Shown: positions 45,945-58,175 of the stretch, piece after piece
Position numbering within the stretch: position 1 is the stretch's first letter
How the letters are laid out: every line of letters begins with the position of its first letter
Assembly (NCBI RefSeq): GCF_010389155.1
Contig: NC_057765.1
Coordinates: 25,980,980-26,044,979, forward strand
Length of the DNA: 64,000 nucleotides
From: Erigeron canadensis
Lineage: Eukaryota; Streptophyta; Magnoliopsida; Asterales; Asteraceae
Reading direction: 5' to 3'
The notes under the pieces: model-generated
What the model was told of the DNA's origin: nothing
Seen by the model: only the letters and a program-made list of their open reading frames with translations
Databases searched by the model: none
Made by a program: the position numbers and the translations under genes

Positions 45945-48900
45945 TCAAGCCATGATCTTGATATGCATAGTGTCTTCTGAAGAACTCGATGCTCCAACCT
46001 TGAAATATTGAGATACCGGTGGGGATTTTATATGTTTTGCAGTTTGGTGATGATCTTCTACGAATTTAACTTCATAATTACCATGGGTTAGTGAGGTCGC
46101 ATAGAAACCATTAACATCTGTGGTGGCTGTGACAACTCTTCCAAAGAATGCACGTACGATTTTGTCTACAACGTCTCCCGTGGGCAAGTTGTTGAAATTG
46201 TTGTCGGTTAAGCACATTCGATAGCAGCCTTGGGGACTCCATGCTGACCAAATAATTATTCCATTCACTGCTGGATGTGCATAAGCCTCTTTTAGAACTT
46301 GTTCCAATATTTCTGCCTGTAATTCACAAATCAAGACTTCATTTTCATTGAAAAACATTTATACCTATATATACTTGTATACATATATGAGTTACAAATT
46401 ATATTTGTGTTGGAAGTTGAAAATGATACCTGATTCGGGCCAGATTGAACATCTAGTTCAGTGATCCAAATGGGCAATTTTGAACTTGCAATCTTATCGA
46501 TTGCGGATCTCATGTAAGGTATGTTCACTTGGCTGAAATGACCTTCTAATCCTATTGATAAAGGACCGGTATAGCCCCCAGCCCATATCTGTTTAACTTT
46601 CGACAAGTAACTATCAGGAGATGAGTCCTGGTCCCCAGGTGATTCGATTGTATTATAGTCATTCAAGAATAAAGGAGTGTTTCTATCGAGAGCTTTAGCT
46701 TTTTTGTAAAATTTTGAAGAAATATCCGAGCCAAGCTTGCTTTCAAAGAAGTTAAAATGCAAATTCTCATTCATTACATCCCAAGAGATCACTTGGCCCG
46801 AGTATCTGCCCATGACTGAGTTTATTCTCTTTCTGGCTGCAGCCGCGAGCTGTGATGGGCCAAGGTTAGAAACCCAACTTGGTTGATACTTTGGGTCGTC
46901 CCAGAACACATTGTGGCCTCTAACCGAAACCCCATTTGACTGTGTGAACTGAAGCATTTCATCAGCTGCGGTGTAGTCTTCGTGGTATTGGTTAGGTTCA
47001 TTTGCATACCATTTCATCTCATTTTCAAATGTAGTATACTTGAATCTTGAAAGGAACCAGTCCTTATAGTCTTGGTTAGTTAGGATGTTTTTGTTAATAG
47101 CACATCCAAATGGGAATTTTGCATACTTTTGTGCAATTGTTATTGTCCTATTTGCTAAAGGTTTTCCTTCACTATCTACTGCCTGAAATTTTACTTTACT
47201 TTTCCTAACCTGCCATAGCAAAAAACACTTCATAAACTATTGATTATAGTTTCAATAGAATAGACTTTAGGGATTAGTTTCTTGGAATGTAACTATCTTT
47301 GACCGAATGTCTATAGTAGGAAAAAACTAAAGTTATGTGTATTGTATGTAAGCAACTTGAAAAAATGTTTATTGTATGTAAGAAAACATACGTGGCAACC
47401 ATATACAGGTGCCACTTGTCAGATTTTAATTGGTTGAAACGAAATTCTTACATACAATAAACATTATTTCAAAGTTGTTTACATACAATACACACAACTT
47501 TAGTTATTTCCTACAATAGACATTCGTTCAAAGTTTCTTACATTCGAGGAAACTAATCCCTAGACTTTATATACAACTATATATACATACTAATATACTT
47601 TTTATCATAAAATTAGAATGTTAATGACCTTCTCAATGCTTTGATGTTGGTGAGATTTCCACTCTTCTTGTGTAAAGGGTTGTAACGAAACGCTATTGAT
47701 CCATATGTCAATGGATGTATTTTCACTCTGTATAAACAACAAACAAGTTAAATTTTTTGCTTCCTTTTTTTTTTTTTTTTTTCTGATTTTGTTTAACTTG
47801 TAAGTCATCGTGAAATCCAGCACTTACCTGAAAATAGAGTTGAGCTGAGCCAGACTTGTTCACGGTTAGCCCACCTTTGAGCATGGACCAGCAGCCTGAT
47901 TTAGCTTTAGTCGAACCAGCATTGTAAAACCCTGTTGGTGTCTTAAACGTAGCAACCACCGTAGCATCCCCATAGCTTATTTGCACCCAAGCTACATATT
48001 CCAAGTCCAAAAGATCATCAGCAAAAAAAAGTACAAAACATTCTTTACTTGAACATTTTGATAGAGATCGAAAAGAGTACCAGAAAACGTATAAAGTTTC
48101 TCGTGGTCTAAGAAAAACTCCTGGGATACACTATCAAATGATTGTTTCCTTTGATGAGCCACAATGAAGTCATTTCCGGTTTGTGATCTTCCTAGTCTTA
48201 GCTTTGCATTGCCGAAAGAAGCCCAACCCGTTGACCCGTTTTTCAGCTCGGGGTTCACAACTATTCCACCTTCGTACTGTGGCTTATCGGGGTGTTTTAA
48301 GCACTGTAAACAGATCAAGAGCTACGCTTAATTGCTTGCTCTAAGAAGGAAAGATTTTGTTTAAGTTTCTAAACACGTGCAATGAATTTAAAGTAATCAC
48401 TTTTAGATTAAACTTTTAAGTTGAATATATTAATATACTAGGTAGCAAAATATGACTAACAGAGACAAAAATCCGATGTTTGAAATTACCGCACTATTAA
48501 AACTATAATCATATGGTACCGCCGCATCTACCAAGAATCCTGTACACAAAAGAACATATAAATATTAATTAAAAAAATGAACTAGTAACTAATAAAGTTC
48601 GAACAGAAACGTCTATTCTAATACTAATATAATTATACTAATATGGTACCAGCGCAATGCGACAAAGATGGTGGGGACGGCGGTCTAGTAGTGTCGGTGA
48701 CAGTATTATTGGGATAGTGGTGGTGTCAAGTGGTGTAGGTTAATGTAAAGGTGATAGTTGAATATTTAAAAAGATAAGAGTTTAAAGTGTTAATTATTAA
48801 AATAAGGGTTTAGGGTGTAAATTAAATAATTAAAGAAAAATTTGATAATTTATAAAAACTCTTTACATGGTGGGTGTTTATTAAAGACAATTTAGTACTT

Positions 48901-49225
48901 TGAGACTTTGAGTAACACTTTATATTTGTATGGGGTGAATCATCTATACTTCTATATAAAAGTTATGCCCCCATGTTGAAAAGTTAACATTTTTGAGACA
49001 TGCAAAATTACTATTTTACCCTTAATAAATTAACTTACACAACCATTCCATTATCTTCTAAAAGATATCCACTTCTCTTTAAAATCAAATAATTTTAATC
49101 AAATACGTATACCACTTGACGCATATGTTGTCGTCACCATATGTTGATGTCACCACATTACTTTCATTGTCATTACCGCCGCATTGCACGGGTACCATGC
49201 TCGTTTTAATAAATGAGTATAGATA

Positions 49226-49261
<36 letters not shown>

Positions 49262-50261
49262 GGACAATCAAATAAGAACAGTTTTAAAATAAGAACAGTG
49301 AGAATACCTTAAAATCATCATTTTGATGTATTAAAAGACCATAAAACTGACATAGTGCATAACTAATTATCATTATTTAAGTGTTTAACAACACATTGAT
49401 TCATCAAAATCAAAAAAATCACGTTTTTTGTTGGATGCATCATTTTGATGAATATGCATCCAAAATGGATGCACAAAACAAAAAACATGATTATTTCGAT
49501 TTTGACGGATGAATGTGTTGTTAATCACTTAATTAATGATAATTAGTTATGCACTATGTTAGTTTTATGGACTTTTAATGCATCAAAATAATGTTTTTAA
49601 GGTGTTCTCATTGTTCTTATTTTAAGAGTGTTCTCACCGAAATGTTATATATATATATATATATGGTGTGTATATTGCATAAATATTTATTTTTAGTTTG
49701 AAATAATAACATTTTAGGTGTGTCATCTCAAATTGTTCAATTGTTTTTTTAGTTACAGAAATAATATTATATTATACTGTATATAAAAACGACTCCCTAA
49801 CAAGTAACTAGAGATTATTAGTAGAAGGTCACTAAATACAACAAAAAATTATAAAAGTAACAAACTTGACTTAAGACTTTGACTGATAGGATTACGAAAT
49901 GAGCTAAAACTCGTGACATTTACGGAAAATCTAAATAAAAGAATATTGCTTCAGATTCTTTTACAGTTATATGTATTTAGATTTCCTATTCCTTAAACTT
50001 TATGTTTTCAATCCGTTATACAACAATCTTAAGACGGAATATGAAAGTCTTGAGAGAAACACATCCCTGCATTTTTATCTAGAACGACATATTTTCAGAA
50101 AAACTCTTTGTCTTCTGATATTTTTTACTAGGTGTAGAGAAAATGCTCCTCCTCCACTCTTATTAAGTTATATGGCATCCAATCATTAAGAGAGGCATTC
50201 TTATCATTTTCTTGAAGGGGCCCCTATAGGGCATTTTTTTATTATTATTTATAATAATTAT

Positions 50262-50301
<40 letters not shown>

Positions 50302-51433
50302 GAGAGAGAAAAAAACAACAACATAGAAACCTATGCACTAAGCAGTTATGTACAGGCAAGAGGGGCAAGCCTTTTTTCTTTGGAAATGCCTCCCGGGCCG
50401 ATAAGGGTGTTCCGACGGAATGTGAGCCAAATAACGGGCTACTCCCCATATATAGTCTTAAATACTAGTTTTATCAATTGTAGTCATAAATTAGACTTTT
50501 TCGGCCCCAAATTAATAAGGCGCCAAAACACATAACAGTTTAACACGTTTTTATGAAAAATATGATTGACTATTTACACAATTTCGTTTATCCAATTTAG
50601 TTTTTTTAATGATCAAAACTTTTATTACATTCCAAAATTGCCACGAGAAGTAGAGGACTTAGTTATGTACATACTACATTTCAAAAATACCAAAAAAGAA
50701 GACCATAAAATAAAAATAAACACCAATACAATTAACTGATTGAACAAAAAACACCATTTACTCAATTTCGTTTGATTACGAGTTTCATATATATGAAAAT
50801 CGCACAAGAGTTGACAAAATTTAGAATATATATATATTTTTTTAACCATTCGACACCCCCCTCTCCCCTCCAAGGCTCCAATAATCTGACTCAAACCAAG
50901 ATCGATTTTTCAAAGGCAAAAGATCTTACCAATAGGCCATTAATTTTATTAGCTAGAATTAAGTTTTTGATTTAAGAGGTCTCATATGGGTAAGTGTGTG
51001 TTTGTTTTTAACCATTTGTTGGATCGAAAGCCTCTAAGCCTAAGTGATAATCAAAGGTAAGGGGCCGCTTAGACTAAGGTAGTTGGCACTTGGCACTGTT
51101 AATCAGGGCGCGTTTAAGGAAAAATTCTATAAGCTTCATCAGATAATTAAAATCAGTAGTGGGATCGAACCCCTCGATCTAAGCGTTTTATTGCCTATGG
51201 ACTTGAATAGAAAACGAATCGACTATTCTATTAAATATCATTCGAATTTAGATAGGACTGATCCTCTAAAACTATTATGTGTCTCTATAAGTATAAAAAA
51301 AACTATTATAGGAGAGATGTTTCACAATTAATCAAAATTACTCGTATAATATATATATATATATATAGTTACCTGGAACGAATAAAAAGTAAAGCACAAT
51401 GAAACCTAAATAACACCATGCTTTGCTCTTCAT
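45945..51433 (-). CDS. GH10 endo-1,4-beta-xylanase with carbohydrate-binding domain
   Basis: Seven minus-strand exons splice into 582 residues: 51433-51373, 48539-48490, 48303-48081, 47991-47828, 47727-47629, 47209-46430, 46316-45945. All junctions are GT-AG and phases agree. Exon 1 encodes a signal peptide (MKSKAWCYLGFIVLYFLFVP), so it is secreted to the wall. Residues ~50-175 form a CBM_4_9/CBM22-type module (NGSTGWASFG, YTFSAWVQISYG, CWSMLKGGLTV). The GH10 barrel follows from ~200, with NEMKWY, RGHNVFWDD, the acid/base Glu347 in WDVMNENLH and the nucleophile Glu450 in WITELDVQ. Both catalytic residues are intact, so it should cleave or transglycosylate xylan. Length fits the plant single-CBM GH10 clade (Arabidopsis At4g33810-At4g33860, from memory). 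Intron 1 is about 2.8 kb and full of transposons (Helitron, MITE, (TA)n). Intron 5 holds MITE copy 3. Confidence 0.93.
47270..47560. mobile_element. foldback MITE, Mutator-type, copy 3
   Basis: 291 bp, same family as 2969 and 5123 but with terminal GGGATTAG rather than GGGATAAG on both ends. Perfect 9-bp duplication TAGACTTTA at 47261-47269 and 47561-47569. Located in the xylanase intron 47210-47628. Confidence 0.92.
48638..48942 (-). mobile_element. Helitron-like 3' end and body
   Basis: The plus strand starts CTAATATGGTACCAGCGCAATGCG, the reverse complement of a Helitron-type 3' terminus (hairpin around CGCATTGCG, then GGTACCATATTAG). The body (GTGTAGGTTAATGTAAAGGTGATAGT) is shared with 2851-2959 and more weakly with 59430-59660. 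Located in intron 1 of the xylanase gene. Confidence 0.5.
48943..49203 (+). mobile_element. short Helitron (261 bp)
   Basis: Begins TCTATACTTCTATATAAAAG after an A, a classical plant Helitron 5' end. Ends CCGCCGCATTGCACGGGTACC then ATGCTCG before T. The final tetranucleotide is CTCG rather than the usual CTAG. No internal gene, so non-autonomous. Confidence 0.65.
49230..49258. repeat. (TA)n microsatellite
   Basis: About 14 TA units directly beside the MITE at 49259. Confidence 0.9.
49259..49644. mobile_element. foldback MITE of about 385 bp
   Basis: Arms of about 130 bp are inverted copies. The left arm has AAATAAGAACAGTGAGAATACC and GCATAACTAATTATCATTA; the right arm has their reverse complements near 49535-49625. 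The unpaired centre contains further inverted pieces around TTGGATGCATCATTTTGATG. It is flanked by (TA)n on both sides, so the exact target duplication is hidden (TA possible). Confidence 0.8.
49645..51360. other. remaining part of xylanase intron 1, mixed repeats
   Basis: Contains a (TA)n tract at 50265-50298 and a GC-richer block at 50340-50450 (minus-strand frame beginning MGSSPLFGSHSVGTPLSARE) that I cannot assign. A segment at 51150-51185 has a tRNA-like B box on its minus strand (GGTTCGATCCC). No gene is supported. Confidence 0.45.
50265..50298. repeat. (TA)n microsatellite
   Basis: About 17 TA units. Confidence 0.9.
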
Positions 51434-52130
51434 GGTAACAAGTCTCCAAAATTAATGTCTAAATACCTAAAACACAAACACAAGTAGTTCTTAGAAAAGA
51501 AAAAGAATAAATAACAACCTTAAAAATATACATGCAACCATTACATATAACATTCTCTTAATAATGATAACAATTGTTTGCTTACGTGTGAAATCAAGTC
51601 TGATACGAAAGAAACTATTGCAACTATCTTCTACAAATTAAAGCAGGTTGAAAATAGTGTGTAAACTATGCGTATAATAATAAATATTGCCGCTAGACAT
51701 TATTAAATAGTTGAATTATATATACACCTTATTTGCTCATGAGTAATTATTATATTATTCTATTGCCAAAAATGCAATAACATCAACATTATCTAAATTG
51801 AATTTAATAGTGTTTATTTATGTTAAATATTGACTATTCCATAAAAAAAAAAAAAGGGTGTATTAATTGTATATAAATGCTAAATGCATTGCTGGATGCC
51901 TAGATGTGAGGATTTACCACCATAATAATATCAAGTTATTTTTTATAGTGTCTACCAATAAATTAAAATAGTATTAGAGTTTCCTTGATCAACATATGAC
52001 AATTTATATAAACAAGTTTTTTTTTAATTTTTATTTAAAATCCTACCTTTTACATAACATAAAATAATTGAAAATTTTAATTATTTAATATATGATTAAA
52101 TGATATAAATACCTAATATACATAAAACTT
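51434..52130. other. promoter-side flank of the xylanase gene
   Basis: AT-rich upstream region for the minus-strand xylanase gene. I cannot single out a TATA box because TATA-like strings are everywhere. An A15 run is at 51842-51855. Confidence 0.4.
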
Positions 52131-52374
52131 GGCGCCCGGTGACCTGACCAGTAATTTGGTATCTCGACCAGACTATTTGCAGCGATTATCGCTGCAAATA
52201 GTGGTGTTTTGTCCATATCCAACTATTTGCAGCGATTACTGACAGGGGGTCCGCTATTACTTTGCCAGATTTGCCATTACAGACAGGAGGCCCACACTAT
52301 TTGCAGCGACTATCGCTGCAAATAGTAGTTGTAGTCGAGATACCAAAAAACAATGGTCAGGATACGGGCTGCGT
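52131..52374. mobile_element. palindrome-rich foldback element (CTATTTGCAGCGA repeats)
   Basis: About 240 bp, GC-richer than its surroundings. The ends are imperfect inverted repeats (GCGCCCGGTGACCTGACCA against GCAGCCCGTATCCTGACCA, then GGTATCTCGAC on both). Inside are two full palindromes of the type CTATTTGCAGCGA...TCGCTGCAAATAG (52174-52203 and about 52297-52327) and one half copy near 52224. No coding capacity. Such TTTGCAGCGA palindromes are known to me from CACTA-type repeats, but CACTA ends are not clear here. Confidence 0.7.
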
Positions 52375-53527
52375 AAAACTTTTATATCAAAAATCATATC
52401 ATAAATATGTTTTCTATCATTATTCTTATTTTTATGGTAATTTGTACTTTTATGACATATTGTTAATTTATAATATAAACTTTAAAAAAAAAAAAATTTT
52501 GAATGACAAGGGTTAGATGTTAGTGACATTCAAGGTGGGAGTATGTTGAAAATTGAACCCTGTGCACACCTGCAAAACAGGTTTGATAACACATATATCC
52601 ACATGCTCAATAAATAAATGCTTGAAACCATGGAAAATCAAAATTCGATCCCATATTTTCAAGCCAACATTTCCTCTGTCAGGTTTCTCAAAAAGGTTCC
52701 CCGCTGACCACTTGATCTAAGACCAAGTGGTTTATAAAACTTAATTTTATTTGTTCGAATCTTTAAGATAAGTTAAATTATTAGGAGGAAATGATAATAT
52801 ATTTATTTTTACAACTTATAAATTAATACTACTTTAATAGTTAATTATTAATTTATTATTAATTTGTTTTTTATTATGAGTTAGTAGTATCTTATTGGGT
52901 AGTATGCAGAGCTTGAACTACACATATTGCGACTAACAGAAACTTGAATGAAAATCGTAAAATGATACGAACCATGTTTAACGCCCATGAGTTTAGATTA
53001 GGTGATACTATTATCAATATCAAAAGTATTAATTAAATAGATTTTGTTAAATACTTTTATGATACATATCTCTGATGTTATCATTGATAGACTGAATGCA
53101 TGTGATGAAGTATGGTCAAGTTTTCTGCGCAGTGTTTATTCTTCTCGGCACCCAAAGAAGCAAGGGCCTATTTCTCCATAGCATCGTGTTTATTCTGCGC
53201 AGACAACACTCGCATGCATCATCATAAAAACCACTGAATTAGTGTTTTCTATGGATGAGAGTTTATTCATAGTCAATCATATACAAAATTGAATGGAGAG
53301 CAAATAAATAATCTGTGTATGAATGTTTTAAATAGATTTCCAAAAGGAACTAGGTTGAATTATGAGAAGGGATTAAGGAAGAAGTTTGAGTGAGGGTTTT
53401 TTTTCTATTCAATTTTTCTTTTAATAAATAAAACCGTGGAAAAAAATAAAAGGAGGGATGTGCGGTAACTTGGTCTTAAGAGGGGTTGTAGTGGCTCCAA
53501 ATACTTCTTCGGACTCCTCTTTTAGTA
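52375..53527. other. intergenic, no gene seen
   Basis: Mostly AT-rich. A short hairpin CCACTTGATCTAAGACCAAGTGG lies near 52708-52730. A TTCTGCGCAG motif occurs twice near 53125 and 53193. Confidence 0.45.
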
Positions 53528-54440
<913 letters not shown>

Positions 54441-54449
54441 TATTATATA

Positions 54450-55180
54450 GATAGATAGTGCTCAGGCCCGTCCATTGAACGGGTAGTCTCAAGATATATA
54501 AATTTTATAATAATTGTGAAACAAAAAGTGTTTGACCAATATCACAATTTAATGAATACGAAAGTTAAAGAAGAAACATATGAAAATTAACTCCATAAAA
54601 ATATTGATTTTAGTTTACCCTTTTTTTTCCCCAACTTTAGTTAAATAAAAAGAGAAACAAAAAGTGTATAACCAATATCACAACTTAATCAATACGAAAG
54701 ATAAAGAAGAAATATATGCAAATTAACTCCATATAATATTGATTCCAGTTTATTTTTTTTTTTCAATCACAACTTAATCAATAAGATAAAGAATATACAT
54801 ATGAAAATTAACTCCAAATAATTATTGATTCCAGTTTATCTTTATTTTATTTTATTTTTTTCCCCAACTTATAGTTAAGTAAAAAGAGAAACAAAAAGTG
54901 TAGTGTATATAAATGTGGTCTTATTTTTTGTTGTTAAAAAAAAGTCAACGTAGGTTTTTTCTTATGGTTGTGAATATATGAGAGTTTTTTCTAGATGATA
55001 TATATATAGATAATAATAATAAAGATTTTTTTATAACATTTTTATTATTAAAGGTCGGCCATTTTTTACTAAATAAATATTAAAAAAATAGAAGATTAAT
55101 AAGGAAAGAGTATTAGGTTAACGGAGGGGGATTAAGGGTGCCAAGTGTACCCCCAACCCCTTCTTTTAGTAATATTATAG
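54450..55180 (-). mobile_element. Helitron-like repeat, copy B
   Basis: Same layout as 53528-54440 without the cox2 insert. It has the edge AGTGCTCAGGCCCGTCC with hairpin CCCGT...ACGGG, several ~130-bp AT-rich units and AACGTAGGTTTTTTCTTATGG. It ends GTGTACCCCCAACCCC. Divergence between copies is moderate. Confidence 0.55.
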
Positions 55181-55670
55181 ATTCGATAGTGACCAACGAG
55201 CAATTAATTCAATGGTACAAAATATCTTACACAAATATCTCAGTGATGTAAGACTTAAGTTCGAGTTTTGCTGAGGGGACAGAGTTTTATCACAATCAAA
55301 TGTTGTGTTTTTAGACAGTTTCATTAGAAAATTTTTCTCCTATAAGGTACTAAGGGTGAAAGAGTTTTCAAACATGGATACGGTTAAAATAACATAAGAT
55401 AGTTTTGTTAATATTTGATAAATATGTTTTTCACTTTTAATTGATTAGAAATATTAAATGCCAGACAATCCATACTCATATTCTCTTATAAAAATTTATT
55501 TGATAAAAAATAAAAAATAAATCCTGAAAATTTCCTTAATATATGTTGTCATATTGTTAAAGTAGGAAAATCGCTTTGTGTGGCATCAATGGTTGTGTTG
55601 AAACGATTGAACTATTTAATATACTTGCGTTGAATTTACAAACATTCTGTAATGGATAAGTTTGTTTAAA
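55181..55670. other. intergenic; possible SINE fragment at 55190-55290
   Basis: TTCAATGGTACAAAATATC followed ~40 bp later by AAGTTCGAGTTTTGC resembles weak A and B boxes. Otherwise AT-rich and empty. Confidence 0.35.
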
Positions 55671-56760
55671 GAGAAAATTTCATTACATCACCCTATGGTT
55701 TGTCATATTATCGTTTTTCGCCCCTGTGTTTTTTTTATTATTATTAGATCACTTTATGATGACTATTTGTTTCATTAGACACCCCTTGCCCTAATAGACG
55801 TTATTATGACTTTGTTAGCCTCAATGCACATGAGGGTATTATTGTCTTTTTACCTCTTAAACAAAATTTTCACCTTTTCATCTCCTTTCTCAGATCTAAG
55901 AACTCGATGGGAAGGGCTAGTCGGTATTAAGTGGTCCACCGCCACCACCATAATCTTCGGAGGTTGAATTTCCGGCGAGCTGACATGGCTTGAAACCAAT
56001 GCCACCATCATCATCCTTTAATTTCTTTGTGAGCTTATACACTTGATACATTAATGATAATACAATCAAATCAGGATTTTGTTTTTTTTAATGATGATAA
56101 CAACAAAATCAAAATACCAAATTAGAAGATACCACTTCATCAAAGTGTTGGGTTTCATCTTCACCCGACCCAAGAACCCTTCAAACAAATCCCCAATCTC
56201 AGTTGGGGGAGTCGGATTTTCAACCACTGTTGTCGGTGACCAAAAACCACCTCCATCGCGTTTTCATTATGTGTTGTAGTTTTTGGGTTCATCTTCAAAG
56301 ATCTATCCGATTTGGAAAAAGATTCACTTTCAAGATTCCATGGTTTTTGTGAAAGTTCATTATTGATGGTGGTGTGCAGCTTTAAGGAATGTCTTTTGTT
56401 GCAGGTTTTTATATGTATTTAGAGATTTATTTGTATGATATAGATGGGTAATTGTGATTTGTATATAGGTATAGATATGGGTGTATAAATTAGGGATATA
56501 GATATATAGATTTGGAATGAATGGATGAATTATCTGGTGGTGTTGTTGATGATTGAACATGATGATGAAGATGATGGTAAAAAGATGAAATTACCCTAGC
56601 ATATGAGGGGTTAACGGAAGACAACAAACGGTAGTTAAAAAGAGGGTGCGTAATGATACAAAAAGTCACCATAGAGTGATCTAATAATAATTAAAAAAAA
56701 CACAGAGGCGAAAAATGATAAAATGATAAACCATGGGGTGATGTAATGAAATTTTTTCTT
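55671..56760. mobile_element. 1.1-kb non-autonomous transposon with ~115-bp terminal inverted repeats
   Basis: The first ~115 bp (ATTTCATTACATCACCCTATGG, GCCCCTGTGTTTTTTTTATT, TTAGATCACTTTATG) recur inverted at the right end. A 7-bp direct repeat GTTTAAA flanks it (55664-55670 and 56761-56767). The interior (CCACCGCCACCACC, a Pro-like stretch near 56150-56280) has no intact transposase. Superfamily uncertain. Confidence 0.78.
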
Positions 56761-56787
56761 GTTTAAAAGTTCATCATATATATATAT

Positions 56788-56962
56788 GGGAAAAGTGAGT
56801 ATGAGGCTGTTATGCACCCAACTTTGGTGAAAAACCCCTCACATACTAATATTTTAATATTTTAAATAAATACATGACCCCCCATGATTTTTACCTTTTA
56901 AAAAAAGGTATGTGAGGGGTTTTCACCTAACTTGGGTGCCTAACAACCTCATATTCCCTTTC

Positions 56963-56964
<2 letters not shown>
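56788..56964. mobile_element. foldback MITE (GGGAAAAGTGAGTATGAGG), copy 1
   Basis: 177 bp, with arms of about 60 bp reading GGTGAAAAACCCCTCACATAC and inverse. It sits between (TA)n tracts, so a TA target is possible. A diverged copy is at 58607-58783. Confidence 0.8.
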
Positions 56965-56993
<29 letters not shown>

Positions 56994-57105
56994 CTAGGCT
57001 TTTAACTCGCGCGATGCGCGAGCTGTCTAAAAAACAAGATAATAACCTTTATATATATAAAGAAACGGTAGCGAGCATATTTCATCAGAATTACGTAATG
57101 TGAAC
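56994..57105 (-). mobile_element. Helitron 3'-end remnant
   Basis: The minus strand reads ...CTCGCGCATCGCGCGAG TTAAAAGCCTAG|T. The perfect 7-bp hairpin (57006-57022, loop GAT) lies about 8 bp before CTAG, exactly the Helitron 3' layout. The remaining body is short. Confidence 0.65.
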
Positions 57106-57107
57106 TA

Positions 57108-57338
57108 CTTTCTCCGTCCCATTTTAATTGTCATGTTGACTAACTTTGTATATAAATAACTTTATATATATAAATAACTTTGTATGTGTCATGTAACACT
57201 TGATATAAAATATATGAATGAATTGAGTTTTTAATGTACTTTTCGTTCATATAAGTTTCATCAACTACTATATAGTACAAACAAAGTTATTTAAAGTCAA
57301 AGTTAGTCAACATGACAATTAAAATGTAATGAAGGGAG
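57108..57338. mobile_element. Stowaway-type MITE
   Basis: 231 bp with ends CTTTCTCCGTCCCATTTTAA and (inverted) TTAAAATGTAATGAAGGGAG, flanked by TA on both sides (57106-57107 and 57339-57340). Stowaway MITEs (Tc1/Mariner) share the CTCCNTCCGTCCCA-type end and the TA target. The arms include AAAGTTATTTAAAGTCAAAG-like long pairing. Confidence 0.85.
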
Positions 57339-57340
57339 TA

Positions 57341-57744
57341 TATAAATTGTTTAGTAACATGCAAACATATAGATAGAGCCAAAAGTTTGACAAAAATATG
57401 AACCGAAGGAGATAGCAGAACTTGCCTATACTTTAAAGTATCGTTATAGCTGGTGAAAGACTTGGTAATACTTTTTCCAGTAGTAATTTGCTAAGTTTTT
57501 TTGGTGGATTAATAATGACACCAAACATTAAAACAAAAAAATTTAATTACATGAAGTAGAAGTAACACACATTTATTAGCCCATTTCCAATAGCATATTG
57601 CATCATATAAACAAAAAAATATAAAAAAAAATGAAAGGTATATAAATTGACAATCAAACTAAACTGCATAGTACATTCATCAAAATATATAAAACTTTCA
57701 TTTTTATATATGTATGTAAACAGGAAAGTATTAGCAAACTATAC
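57341..57744. other. intergenic, no gene seen
   Basis: AT-rich, no structured element noticed. Confidence 0.4.
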
Positions 57745-58175
57745 ATATTTGCAGACAATCTCTAACTGCACACTTTACATAACCGAAAGCAAAACCGAAT
57801 GAACTTGAGTCCGACAAATGCCAAGAAAGTTAGTAATGCAAAAAAACAAATAAATACATCTAAATATCCAACGCAAAAAAAAAGTTAAAAACCCTAAGAA
57901 AAGTAAATATTGCAAAAAGTTACACAAACGCCTACCGTGATTTTTGGTTGTTCTATTTTCCAGCGCTTGATTGCACTCAATCTCTAACTGCACACTTTAC
58001 ATAACCGAAAGCGAAACCGAATGAACTTGAGTCCAACAAATGTCACGATAAATACATCTAAAGATCCAACGCAAAAAAAAAAAATGTTAAAAACACTAAG
58101 AAAATAAATAATGAAAAAAATTATACAAACGCCTACTGTATTGTTGGTTGTTCTATTTTTCTGGGCTTGATACGT
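57745..58175. repeat. tandem duplication, ~210-bp unit x 2
   Basis: AATCTCTAACTGCACACTTT and the following ~200 bp (CGAATGAACTTGAGTCC, ATCCAACGCAAAAAAA, ACAAACGCCTAC, GGTTGTTCTATTTT) occur at 57759 and again at 57979, with small indels. No coding sense. Confidence 0.85.

Noticed and set aside
50261..50449. Organelle-derived gene fragment (MGSSPLFGSHSV...)
   Set aside because: The GC-richer block looked like possible organelle DNA, but I could not match it to a specific mitochondrial or plastid gene.
51150..51185. tRNA gene suggested by GGTTCGATCCC on the minus strand
   Set aside because: No matching acceptor, D or anticodon arms around it; at most a SINE B-box remnant.
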